From Diphasiastrum complanatum (taxonomy: Eukaryota; Streptophyta; Lycopodiopsida; Lycopodiales; Lycopodiaceae), in NCBI GenBank assembly GCA_029204225.1, contig CM055097.1, positions 14,393,221 through 14,457,220 on the forward strand: a stretch of 64,000 nucleotides of DNA, written 5' to 3'. The notes below the pieces were generated by a model. That model was not told where the DNA came from and made no database searches. It worked only from the letters and a program-made list of their open reading frames with translations. Below, one piece after another: positions 22,413 through 35,617 of the stretch. Position 1 is the stretch's first letter, and every line of letters starts with the position of its first letter. The position numbers were made by a program, and so were the translations under genes.

Positions 22413-23100
22413 TGTGAAATTTCCAAAAAGTTCACACGTGTGGAATGTACTTCCTAAGTGTGAATAATGTTACTAAGGTTTGTGTTTGCACATAGAACAA
22501 TTGTAGATTGAAAATCAGGATCTAACTCTAGATTCTATGGCTAAATCACAATCTAGCATGCTAATGATCAATAGTTAATAACTTTCACACGTGTGGGGAA
22601 AGTACAAACAAAATTAATGTATGAGCAAAAGCCTTTTCCTCGAGTTAGAGAGAGAATGAACAATTCAAGCTTACAAGTAAAAATCCAAAATACTAGAGAA
22701 TAGCTTCAATGCTTGATTCATCATCAAAAATAGTGAGGGAACTCACTTACATATATAGTGATTGTACTAGCTCGAGGTAGATCAGCCCTCAAATCTCATT
22801 TGTCCACTTCTAATGGTACTTTCTACTTAAAATATGACACCTAAAACTTTGCATGTAGAGAAATGCAACTACAACTACATTTTTCCTACATGTGTCACTT
22901 TTTAGAATACAAATTTTCATGCATGTGTCAATACAAGGTTGAGTTTGCTTTGCATGTCACATTTGGCAAACTAGACTTTATGCATGTGGATTGGCTTGAG
23001 TTTCTACCAAGCCATTTTTGGCTTTTTCAAGTCTAACAACTACATGCATGGTGTAAATTCCATCAAACTCCAAAAGTCAAGATAGATGGCTTTTTTATTT
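22413..23100 (-). mobile_element. Minus-strand LTR, right end uncertain
   Basis: Its left edge is TGTGAAATTTCC next to a primer site. A TATA-like 'actatatatgtaagtg' on the minus strand lies near 22752. The word 'cacacgtgtgg' occurs at 22433 and again near 22587, a perfect-palindrome E-box type sequence repeated within the LTR. The far end is not defined. Confidence 0.5.
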
Positions 23101-24300
23101 TCAACACTTTTGGTAACATAATAACAACATCATCCAAGGTATAGCGTTTGAAATGCTCTGGCATACTATGTTGTGCTCCATCTGATTGTTCTTTCTCAAA
23201 AGGATTTACCTTGGATCTTCGTTTTGCTTTCATGGCAGGAATCGTTCGAGGAGGTGATGACTTTCTAGAAGATGTGGTCTTCTTAGAAGGTGATGACTTC
23301 CTAGATGGTGAAGTCTTGCAAGAATCTTGGCTTTAAGAGTCATCCTTGATCTTTCCTTTACCTTTATTCAATAAAGGAGGTATGTTTTTAGGATCAGATT
23401 CTCATGATGATCTTTCCCATTTCAGGACCGTATTATAGTGTTGCTTTGCTTGTTTCTTCATCATTGGTCCTGCATTCTTTCCTTCCTTCAATATAATTAC
23501 TTTTGATGGTTTTATTGTTCGTTCATCGGGAATCTCTCAAACTCCAAACCTTGTAGATCCATGTGATTTAAAATTTGCTCATCAATAAGTTATACACTTT
23601 CATCATAAGACAAGGTGTGACTAACATGAATGAGTTCATCTTCAATAGGATCTGGACTTGAATCGGTTGATATCCAAGCTGCATTCATCATATTTACTGG
23701 AAATGTGATCAGTGTAGCCAAATTTCGATCAAGTAAAGAAATCTTGCTCAGCTCTGATTGGTCATCACGTTGACACATATATCCAACTATACAATCCACT
23801 GTTGCAAGAGCTTGATTCCAATTAACAAAAAACTATTTGAGAGTCATAATAAGCCCCCAAAGTTTTTACTTGTTGATCACAGGTATGATCCGTTGTTGAT
23901 GAATCATCATCCCCTTTTTGGACAACTGGCTTTATTGTCCAAGTGATTGGATCAACTTTGACTACATGCTCACAATTTACAAATGTAATTTTTCCGGTCC
24001 CTCGGTTATGAATTACTTGTGCAACTCGTAACCATGGACGTCCCAATAAGACATGATAAACATTTGGTGCATCAAGTAAGTCCATTACTACAAAAGTAAT
24101 GAAAAACTAAACTCCAACAATCTTGACATGTATATCTTCCAATCTGCCCTTAGGACGGTTGTTTGATCAGCTAGCTTATTGCAGTCTTCATCTTTTAAGC
24201 CCTCATTTTGCACATAGCTTTGTTGAAATCATACTAACTCCTGAACCTCCATCTATCACAGCTGCCTGTTTACCAAACTGTCTATGTTAGATTGGCAGGG
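23100..24300 (-). pseudogene. Ty3/gypsy protease region and decayed sequence beyond
   Basis: Reading leftwards, 'AAVIDGGSGVSMIS' near 24270 marks a protease-like start (the usual DSG/DTG appears as DGG), and 'YHVLLGRPWLRVAQVIHNRGTG' near 24050 is the well-known protease end. The following frame continues 'FVNCEHVVKVDPI'. Further left, 'ISTDSSPDPIEDELIHVSH' near 23670 is unassigned. No RT is present before the next LTR at about 23.1 kb, so the element is truncated. Confidence 0.75.
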
Positions 24301-24879
24301 TGATGTTTCTTTGCTCACTTTCTCAGGCTGCCCCTACATTGAGTAGCTTGTTTGATTCTTCAAATCTAGCACAAAAGAGTGGCTCTTGATGGATTGTTGG
24401 TTCAATCTGAGCCAATTTTTATGCCAATACTTCTTTTACTTTTGGCACCAGCTTAAGAAATTCTTCCAATGTGATATCCATCTTGCTAGATAGAATATCA
24501 CGATTAGTTTTGTTTGCGACGCTTCAAGTTATGTCATCTTGAAGGGTTCTTCATATGATGATGCAACTGAGTATTAACATTTGTTCATGGATTACATACT
24601 TCAACTGCAGCTTTAGTGGCTTCCAAGACCTCTTCTTCTTGCAACTGTTTAATCCATTGTCTCATATTTTGGTATTTCTTCTTTTCTGAGTTGATATCTG
24701 AATACACCCCTGATGCAGTAGGTATATCAGTAGATGGCATCGATTCAGCTGGTGCTGGATCAACTGGAACTTCTTTCTACTTATGAGCTCTAGTAACAAC
24801 CATCAATGGTACACTTGGTTTCATAGGCTGAGCTTCTGGTCTCTGCTTGATTGTAATCGTATTCAATGGAGCAGTTACC

Positions 24880-25070
24880 AGTGGTGGGTTTGGTCTTGCT
24901 AAACAATCCTTGTAACAATGTCTATAACCACATTCCCTACATAATGGGACAAACTTTCCTTTGTTCAGACATTCAGCAAATCTGTGATTTTTGCCACATG
25001 CAAAGCATCCAAGTGGTGCTCTAGTCCATTGTCTAGCTTTTTGTTGTTGCGCATCATCATAGATAGCATA
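24880..25070 (-). pseudogene. Gypsy gag zinc knuckles
   Basis: Minus-strand reading gives 'APLGCFACGKNHRFAECLNK' and then 'CRECGYRHCYKDC', two zinc knuckles of C-x2-C-x3-H-x4-C spacing, one residue shorter than the common retroviral form. These bind RNA in the gag protein. They lie between the gag domain and the protease, as expected. Confidence 0.75.
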
Positions 25071-25385
25071 CTACTCTAAAGGACCAATTTCTTGATCATT
25101 ATTCTAATTCCATTGCTCATTAGCAACTGAAAAGCTTGGTTCCATTAGATTCGCAGGAGGAGCATGGGAGGAGCATGTTGCTTGTGGAGATGGCAAAGGT
25201 AGTCATTCAGGAAATCCAAGGCCAAATTTTTGAGCCTGGGTCTTAGGATCAGGTCTCTAATAGGTAGTAGGTTCCCAATATTGAAGCTTAGTGTATCTTT
25301 GCTAGATAATCCAAGGATTAAACGAGCAAAATGATGTTTTGTGTCTCATAGAGTTGCACATATGACAAATAGTATCCATTGTCAT

Positions 25386-26091
25386 TCATCTTTTCATTGT
25401 TGGACACTCATTTATGGTGTGATTCCCTGTACAGATCGCACACCAAACATTTTCTAGACTAGAAAAAGTTTTAGCAAACTTTTCACCTACTTTAGCACTC
25501 TTTTCTTGCTGCTCTTCCATTGCTTTCATCTTCTCATCGAATTGAGACTGGATCTTTTTCAGCTGCCTCTGCTGCTTTTGACCAGATTTTTTGAATTTGT
25601 TAATCATCAACTCTGTTGTTGCATTGATATTTGTGGATGCAATAGTGGTGGATGTTGTAGTGGTTTGCCCCGCTGTATATGGTAGCATTCCAATATTTGG
25701 TTCATCATCTGAATGTTCATTCTCCCATGATCACGACATCATTATTGATTAATTCAAGATCACACTCAGATCTGAGGTGTTTAACCCATTCAATATAATC
25801 TCGCACTCCTTCTCTTTTCCCATTATAATTTTACTTAAAATAAGGAAAGAATCTACTATAAATTTTACGGGCTTGAATCTTGTGATGAGGCCAACTTTGA
25901 CCACTTTCCAATCCATACGTTCTGTTTCATCTTTGTTATAAATCCAATATTGTGTTGCTCCAATTAAGGTCATAGAAACTAGCTTAACTTTATCTTGTGA
26001 AAAATTTTTGCCATAAACCTCACATGATTCTGAAAAGATTTTGAAAAATTTGACTAGATCAGATAACCCATTATACTTTGGTATCTCTAGA
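25386..26091 (-). pseudogene. Ty3/gypsy gag, second part
   Basis: From 26091 leftwards, 'LHLEIPKYNGLSDLVKFFK', 'VKLVSMTLIGATQYWIY' and 'KVGLITRFKP' are typical of the plant Ty3/gypsy gag domain. A Thr/Gln-rich charged stretch follows (residues 'KKSGQKQQRQLKKIQ'), then a knuckle 'CAICTGNHTINEC' near 25420. Gag is interrupted at 26091/28971 by the LTR-38bp-LTR insertion; its start lies near 29062. Confidence 0.8.
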
Positions 26092-27714
26092 TGTAGCGCA
26101 GGCATCTCAAAGGGAGCCGAAAACCACGACTTAGCTTCCCAGCCTTCAACTCTTGCCATCCAAACCCACTTGACATACAAGCAGCCAACTCGCCAACAAC
26201 GATCAGACTTAACCAACTTGAAGTTCCGAAAACCAACATTGAGATCCAACCTGGCGCCATGCCAGATCGGGGGTCCCGATGTGGGTGACTTCCCTCCAAG
26301 CAAGCCGCCCGACATACATCAAACTTAACCAACTCGAAGCTTCGTTACAAACGAGTAACATCCATTCCAAGCAAGCGGTCTGACTTACATCAGACTTAAC
26401 CAACTGAAAGCTTCGTCACGAGCCCTGGAAGCCAACCTGGCGCCACGCCAGACTGGACAGCCATAAACAGGTAACATCCACCCAAGCAAGCCATCCAACT
26501 CAGCCGACAGGTTAGAGCCCGTTCCCCAAGAGCTTAACCCATTCACGTTCATGCAAGGAACACTCAGAACCACAAGCCGCGACAGATATGGAAACAACCA
26601 ATTCCTGGACCAAATGGTCCTGACAGCATACCGCTGGCGCCACGGACCGAATGGTCCCGACGGCATACCGCTGGCGTCCCGGGATACGACCCTCAGCTAT
26701 GTGCCAAGTTAAAATTTTGAAAGCGGCCTTACAACTGGCGCTTTTACCGAACATTGAAACCCAGAAGGTAATCAGAGTCAGTTTGAGGAAAATCCCACTT
26801 TATTGATAAATCTGAGAAGGTTACATTTCAAGTGTGTGACCGACCCTAGTCTCCGGGGCGCTAGCATGCCAAGGCGAGAGCCAGGACAACATTCCAGCAA
26901 GGGAGGCTGAGACTTGGTTGGAGCTCGCCCTGAGTCGCAACCCGCACTCCCCTATAGTATTGGTGTGATTCGGCACCCCCCTCATACCAAGCACTCTACC
27001 CAAGCTGGTAAAGCACGTTTTTCTCTCTCTAGAATTTTCTCTTTCTAGAAAGTCATTTTCTCTCTCTAGATTTTATTGATCCCCAGGCTTCCTTTAATCA
27101 TGCCTAGATCGTGTGAGGTGATTGCACATCGATCTGAGCTCTCTGGACTCCGCTAGAACCGATCAAAGATTTTCAGCCATAGGAACTTGGCGCCGGCTGG
27201 ATTCTGGTCACAGTGGCGCCGGGAGCGGCGCCGGCAGCAGCAAGGGCGCTGCTGGCGCCGGGGACATAGCTGGCACCGATTAAAGACAAGGTCCTCCTTT
27301 GAGATGGTCCTCCTTAAAGAAAAGGTTTCTTCTCGAACCATCAGCTTCTTGTATCACAAGCAATCATGCAAACCAGGCAAAGCAGAGTACTAAGACTCAC
27401 CACGAATACGTACAAGTAAGACACTCAGGCAGGTTTACTAACAAGTAACAAAGACAAGGTCCTCCTTTGAGATGGTCCTGCCAACGGACCTTTGCCTGGC
27501 CGCGCCCATACAAATCGATCACGGAATCAGCCCACATAGGACACCCCTCCAACTATCCGTGCTTTCACCATTAAGCAGCACATTGCCTCAGTCACGCCCC
27601 ACCACTTTTTGGTCGGATGCCCTACCACTTTTTGCCGTTGGCGCTGCTGGCGCCGGGGACATAGCTGGCGCCGATGGCGCTGGAAGTAAAGCTTGTAAAG
27701 GTAGCTTTACAACA
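26092..27714 (-). repeat. 3' LTR of the miniature element, 1623 bp
   Basis: Carries an extra block of 395 bp (27281-27675) absent from the other LTR, flanked by a 36 bp direct repeat (27245-27280 and 27640-27675). The block contains an internal 30 bp direct repeat (27282-27311 and 27450-27479). A minus-strand AATAAA is at 26799-26804. Short internal units containing 'acttaaccaact' recur near 26207, 26325 and 26395. Confidence 0.85.
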
Positions 27715-27752
27715 TCCGCATAGCTGACCGGCCAGTCGGCTCTGATACCACA
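27715..27752 (-). promoter_or_regulatory. 38 bp interior with primer binding site
   Basis: The reverse complement of 27738-27750 is TGGTATCAGAGCC, an exact initiator-Met primer site two bases from the 5' LTR. Only 23 further bases separate it from the other LTR, and they are not purine rich. Confidence 0.85.
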
Positions 27753-28970
27753 TGTAGCGCAGGCATCCCAAAGGGAGCCGGGAACTACGACTTAGCTTCC
27801 CAGCCTTCAACTCTTGCCATCCAAACCCACTTGACATACAAGCAGCCAACTCGCCAACAACGATCAGACTTAACCAACTTGAAGTTCCGAAAACCAACAT
27901 TGAGATCCAACCTGGCGCCATGCCAGATCGGGGGTCCCGATGTGGGTGACTTCCCTCCAAGCAAGCTGCCCGACATACATCAAACTTAACCAACTCGAAG
28001 CTTCGTTACAAACGAGTAACATCCATTCCAAGCAAGCGGTCTGACTTACATCAGACTTAACCAACTGAAAGCTTCGTCACGAGCGCTGGAAGCCAAACTG
28101 GCGCCACGCCAGACTGGACAGCCATAAACATGTAACATCCACCCAAGCAAGCCATCCAACTCAGCCGACAGGTTAGAGCCCGTTCCCCAAGAGCTTAACC
28201 CATTCACGTTCATGCAAGGAACACTCAGAACCACAAGCCGCGACAGATATGGAAACAACCAGTTCCTGGACCAAATGGTCCTGACAGCATACCGCTGGCG
28301 CCACGGACCGAATGGTCCCGACGGCATACCGCTGGTGTCCCGGGATACGACCCTCAGCTATGTGCCAAGTTAAAAATTTTGAAAGCGGCATTACAACTGG
28401 CGCTTTTACCGAACACTAAAACCCAGAAGGTAATCAGAGTCAGTTTGAGGAAAATCCCACTTTATTGATAAATCTGAGAAGGTTACATTTCAAGTGTGTG
28501 ACCGACCCTAGTCTCCGAGGCGCTAGCATGCCAAGGCGAGAGCCAGGACAACATTCCAGCAAGGGAGGCTGAGACTTGGTTGGAGCTCGCCTTGAGTCGC
28601 AACCCGCACTCCCCTATAGTATTGGTGTGATTCGGCACCCCCCCTCATACCAAGCACTCTACCCAAGCTGGTAAAGCACGTTTTTCTCTCTCTAAAATTT
28701 TCTCTTTCTAGAAAGTCATTTTCTCTCTCTAGATTTTATTGATCCCCAGGCTTCCTTTAATCATGCCTAGATCGTGTGAGGTGATTTCACATCGATTTGA
28801 GCTCTCTGGACTCCGCTAGAACCGATCAAAGATTTTCAGCCATAGGAACTTGGCGCCGACTGGATTCTGGTCACAGTGGCACCGGGAGCAGCAGGGGCGC
28901 TGCTGGCGCCGGGGACATAGCTGGCGCCGATGGCGCCGGAAGTAAAGCTTGTAAAGGTAGCTTTACAACA
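27753..28970 (-). repeat. 5' LTR of the miniature element, 1218 bp
   Basis: The version without the extra block. GGCGCC recurs about seven times, mostly near the 5' end on the minus strand. A minus-strand AATAAA is at 28461-28466. Confidence 0.85.
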
Positions 28971-29762
28971 CTAGATGAGATGACCTTCAAACAATAACTG
29001 GTGGAACGTTCAACGGAGGTCCAGGTGGCTATTGATCATCATCTCTATCTATATCAGACATCTTTGCAATACACTAAAGAGAACGAGATTGGATCTAGAT
29101 TTTTCAATAATCTCCTATCTCTGATCATATCTGTAAAAATTTTGTCACAATAAGGATTTCTCATAATCAATATCAAATTATAACAAAATATTCCAGAAAT
29201 TTGACAATGGCTAGATATAATAGATCAGAACTCAGAAGTAGTATTGGCAAAGTTCCCTAGGCGAAGGTTCTTCACTGTTATTTTGGGTAAGAATCACTAA
29301 TCTGACTGTTTTCGACAAATTTGGTAAAATTAACTTCGTCGGATTGACAATGACTATATCTGGTACTAATATGGCTAGGGTAGAACTGGCAAAGGTTCTT
29401 TGAGGTGAACAAAAATTGTTTTTGCAGATTTTGTGAGGACTAAAATAGACTTTTTGGATGATCCTGATACACCTGAACTCAAAAATGATAAAATACTATA
29501 TTTGGAATTCTCAGATAAGTCGGCGAAGGTTTAGATGAAGGATCAAGAGTAATACTGTTACTTTTGTAAAAAATAGTTGTTTTTTGACAGAAGTAGATCA
29601 ATATGACAACTGACCTTGACTTAGTATTAGCCCAACTTGCTGATTATCAAAAATAGTATGTTGGACTGACTTTGACTCTGGCGAAGACTCTAGCAAAGGT
29701 TCTTCTCAGAGAACTGATATTTTTGCAAAAACGTGTTAAACTTTTCACAAAAGGTTACCAAC
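28971..29762 (-). pseudogene. Gypsy gag start and 5' leader
   Basis: From 29762 leftwards there is a leader of about 700 bp, then an ATG near 29062 reading 'MSDIDRDDDQ' and a proline-rich segment that runs to the insertion at 28971 and should continue at 26091. A stop codon follows DDDQ. A primer-site-like TGGTAACCTTTTG lies at 29748-29760, two bases from the LTR. It is not the initiator-Met site; the matching tRNA is unknown. Confidence 0.6.
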
Positions 29763-30238
29763 TGTAATGACCATGAGGGATAACCCCTAAAATGAGGATA
29801 GGAGAACACAATAGAAGAGACTATGGAGCCAAACCGCCCAACCAAACCTAGATCAAACTTGGATCTAGCCCCCAAGCCATGCCATGTGAAGCAAGAGGAG
29901 AAGAGAGAAACTGGTAACCTAATCCCAATATGTCGACAGGAGAATTCTTGCCCCATTATATAGAAAGTAGAGTCCTGTGCATGAAACCATGCAACCCCCA
30001 TGCAGGTCAACTATAAATAAATCACTTCTCTTCATGTAGTCCTCCTACCTATATTCGTCACATAGACATGCAATACTCCATATGTCAATTAGAGGGTCTG
30101 GCTCCTCTCAAGGTAATTAGTCACAAACTGGCCTTGACGTGGAATTAAATCATGGCGTGACTAACAATCTCGAATACTGGAGGGCCGGTCTACCATATTA
30201 GGACTATTCCAGGTCCTTAACCGAATATGGTCATGACA
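29763..30238 (-). mobile_element. Ty3/gypsy-type LTR, 476 bp
   Basis: Bounded by TGTCATGACC and GGTCATTACA (minus strand), giving ten-base imperfect inverted ends. A TATA-like 'tatataatgggg' on the minus strand lies near 29957. A primer site lies on its inner side and a PPT-like run on its outer side, so it is flanked by internal sequence on both sides. Confidence 0.75.
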
Positions 30239-31510
30239 TTCTTCCCTACTTAAATTGCTTCTATCCTTAGAAGCTCCTCAAAATAGGAAAGAATTACAGG
30301 AACAGTTCCTTTAACTTTCAATATTAACCCAGAAAATCATATCCTTAATTTGACTTTCATATCAAACAAGCACTCAAAGATAAACCAATTTCCAATCGTT
30401 AATCTCTATTTTGAAGTACAAATCAAGTTTGTAAAGTACACTAAATGATAAATTTCTCAACTAGGTTACACTCAACACAAGTTAGTGACATCACCTTCAT
30501 GTGAAACGCTTACATGAACCACTGAGTGAAATATTCCCTGGGAGATTAAAGTTAAAGAAAATATAATAATCATAGTCTGAAATTATTCACAAACTCTGGT
30601 AGACAATTCATAAAAAGCTTCCAAATGCTACCCTTAGAATCTAATTCTAAGATATGATAATTCATTCAACTAGAATCTCTAAGAGAGTCATTAAGATATA
30701 GGATGATTAAAACTCAACTATGAGTATCCCAGATACTCTTTTGAGTTAAATGCTCCTGTTTCTAGCACCGAATGAAAGAAAATAACATTGATTCATCTTA
30801 ATAAATTTGTCTGATAACTGGAGATCTAATCAAAAGAAAAAACTTTAATCAAGCATACGTAGACCATAAACTGTAGCAGAACAGCGTCCACTAGATAAAT
30901 TAAATTCTCCACAAATAAAATACTTATCTTGTGAGAATGTCTGTGAGATCCATAGGTTCTCAATTAAAATACTGGAGTAAAGATATTCACACTGATTCAA
31001 ATTCTTACTCAATTAATAGATCAAAAATTAATCATCACACTTAAAAATCATCACAATTCCTTACAATCCTCTGACAATAATTAAGTATCTATTTATGTTC
31101 CGTCAAAAATAAATATTTAGATTCGTATGATTCGTCAATCATAATTTTTTGGAATCCAAACCACAATCACTTATAGGATACTAAAGTATATGTTTAACAT
31201 AACTCAGAAAAAGTAAGAATCATTCCAAAATCTTTCCGCTAGGAAAAATACTAGATTTAGAAATACTATCCAAACAGGATTCTTTAACTAAAGTGCGAGA
31301 TATTCAAGTTCTATAAACCAATGGTAATTAAAGACAAAAAGCATACCAAAATGATAATGACAATCATCTTCAACTACAAAAATTTTTAGATTACCGTCTA
31401 GAATACAATCTAGATACCCAAAGTCCTACTGAATATCAATTCAGTTATTATTCTCGGGTTTATTATGATTTGCTATCCAATTGAGCTCTCTGGGATACAA
31501 TCATCATGAG
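30239..31510 (-). mobile_element. Internal 3' region of a G-family gypsy element
   Basis: Collinear with 13924-15215 at moderate identity. It ends on the minus strand with a purine-rich run next to the LTR. No reading frame is recognisable. Confidence 0.6.
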
Positions 31511-31613
31511 CTGAGTCTATTCCTTACCTAAGGAACACTCTATTCCAAGAATATTGTATATCCGATGCACATAATTTTAACTGATGAATCAAATGATTCA
31601 CTAATCATGCGTC

Positions 31614-32345
31614 TTACAAGCAATATAAATAAAAATCATAAAAGAAGCATTTTTGCTTTGACTTGTCCTTTGAGCTTGATGCATCATCCTCTTCTTTGGC
31701 CTCCTTTGGATGCTTCTTCTTTCCATTGGTCTTCTTTTTTCCCTTGAATGAGAAATTGGCTTTCTCATCACCATCCTGCAAAGACAAGGAACTCACTCTT
31801 CAGCCACTAATACACTGTGAAGTTTTTCTATAATTGGCAAAGTGTCTTGGATGGCAAAACTTTGGACCAAATTTGCAAAGTCATCTCCTAGACCATTAAG
31901 AACAATTTGTACAAGATCTCCATCATGAATCTTCTCTCCAATGGAAGCCAACTCCCTATTTAGAGACTTGATTCTGAGTACATAATCTTGTGCACTCTCC
32001 TCACTTCTTTTCATGCTTTGCAAAATCTGATTTCTAGGCACGAGAACCCTCAAGGTGTTACTATATTCATAGATTGATTTTAAAGACTCCCAAGCCTCTT
32101 TAGTACTAGTACATGCTGATGCTTCTCTCAACAAATCATTGCTCACATTCAACTTTACACAATGAAATGCAAGCCTAGATCTCTTCTTGTATCTAGCTAT
32201 CTCTTGTGCACCTAGAGGTTCATCTTCATCTTCAATCAAGGTCTTCGAGCACCAAGAGTGACTCCATCCTAACCTTCCAAATAGCATAATTTGTAGAATT
32301 CAATCTCTCACTAGCTTCTAGAAGGTATGCTCCAGCAGATCCCAT
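31614..32345 (-). pseudogene. Ty1/copia gag
   Basis: ATG at 32345 reads 'MGSAGAYLLEASERLNSTNY', and after a frame change near 32275 the UBN2-type domain continues: 'LAFHCVKLNVSNDLLREASA', 'EAWESLKSIYEYSN', 'RIKSLNRELASIGEKIHDGD' and 'VLNGLGDDFANLVQSF'. A lysine-rich tail follows to 31614. It is a relative of the gag at 10629-10949. Protease and pol are absent; the left side abuts the G-family internal region. Confidence 0.88.
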
Positions 32346-33137
32346 CTTACTAGTGACTTCTACAAACAAGAAATAGATTTGATTGACTTGAAACTCACAA
32401 AGGTCTCACACTTGCGTGTTTCACCCAAATTTGATTTTTAATCCAACAAATGGACTTATAATCATAGTTCTATCACTCCCTCACAAAGCTGGAATGAAGA
32501 TAAGATGAAGTGAAAACTACTTTCAAACAAATCTTGCCAAGAAATGGATTTGATTGTCTCTAGAAACTCACTAAGGTCTCTCTCTTGTAGTGTTTTGCTC
32601 AAATTAGATCTATAATCCAACAAATGGAATTATAATCTCAGTTCTATCACTCCCTCACAAAGTTGGAATGAAGATAAGATGATGTGAAATCTACTTACAA
32701 TCAAATCTTGTCAATTTTGGCTATTTTTCGACAATAACATGACTAAATCTCCCTCACACTTTTTGATGTACTTTCAAGACCTGTAAAACAAGTATAGAGG
32801 ACCTGATTTCAGCCTAGATTAATTAGATCTCATGAACCTATGTCAAATCTAATCAATGGCACTCAATCTTGGTAGCTTATCCTAAGATTTTCACCAAAAA
32901 TTACATCAAAAGCTCACAAATTGAATTTCTTTGGATCAAACGAATACCATGCATTAAATGCAGGTTCAGAGGTGCCCATACATGTGGACAGTACGGACTT
33001 GGATCCCTACTAGGTTTGGGATCAAATCTCGTAACCAAAATCAAGATTCTAGCTTGCCCTCTCAATACTAGTTTTTAGCACCAAAACTTGCTAAAAATGG
33101 ATTTGCATTAGATCAATGGCTTATTCTCTTGTACTTG
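32346..33137 (-). other. Copia 5' leader with internal direct repeat
   Basis: Untranslated leader between primer site and gag. It contains two copies of a segment of about 170 bp: 'ccaacaaatgga.ttataatc' at about 32441-32462 and 32619-32640, each followed by 'tctatcactccctcacaaag'. Confidence 0.6.
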
Positions 33138-33149
33138 GCTCTGATACCA
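33138..33149 (-). promoter_or_regulatory. Initiator-Met primer binding site
   Basis: The reverse complement begins TGGTATCAGAGC, directly abutting an LTR edge TGTGAAAGTAC at 33150. Confidence 0.8.
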
Positions 33150-33700
33150 TGTGAAAGTACTATACTTTAGGACCATAAATGGATCTACAAAAGATCCACA
33201 AGAGTGATTGGATGCTTGCTTAACAATCTATCAAAAACCTAGACACAAAAAAGTTGATCTGGATTGGCAATTTGACAAACAACAAGCATTAACAATCAAG
33301 ATCAACATTGAAATCCGAGCCCACACTTGTGTACTACAGGCTGTAGTACGGCTTTGAACCTAAGAAAAAAGTAGAAATCGATTTGGTTTCATTTGGATCA
33401 CAAAAACTCAATGTACATAGTGAACTAGCTTGAGATTGCCAATGAGCTCCAAAAATTTTCTATCTTCTCACTATGGGAGCTTGGAATACATAGCAAATTT
33501 GACTCCTTCTTGAGGTTAGGTGGATTTATAGCATGTAATAAGGAAGTTAACTCAGTCTTTTTGCCCTAAAATGAAACCCTAGTCTATTTCCTAGAGTCAT
33601 GCTTGGTAGATAATAGTTGGTCAAATTTTCACCTTAAATTAAGCATTCATCGTACTCAACTTTTGACGTTTCTATCTTAGAGTAGCACCAAAATACACAA
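33150..33700 (-). mobile_element. Copia 5' LTR, right end uncertain
   Basis: Starts TGTGAAAG on the plus strand next to the primer site. A TATA-like 'gctataaatccacc' on the minus strand lies near 33525. No second LTR copy exists in the window to fix the other border. Confidence 0.55.

Positions 33701-35617
<1,917 letters not shown>

Larger units (their letters stand above)
26092..28970 (-). mobile_element. LTR-38bp-LTR miniature retroelement
   Basis: Two copies of a long LTR, about 98 percent identical over their shared 1.2 kb, flank just 38 bp. CTAGA occurs immediately before (26087-26091) and after (28971-28975), the five-base target duplication of LTR elements. On the minus strand each LTR starts TGTTGTAAAG and ends GCGCTACA. 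The 38 bp holds an initiator-Met primer site but no evident PPT and no coding capacity. It sits in the gag gene of a gypsy element. It resembles TRIM elements but has unusually long LTRs and an almost absent interior. Confidence 0.85.

Noticed and set aside
26087-28391. Repeated minus-strand frames such as 'MVKFDVCRAACLEG' in the LTRs
   Set aside because: They lie in LTR DNA, overlap each other in several frames and start at internal LTR repeats, so they are unlikely to be coding.
26041-29000. Simple segmental tandem duplication
   Set aside because: TG...CA borders, a primer site between the copies and a five-base duplication outside show two LTRs of one insertion.
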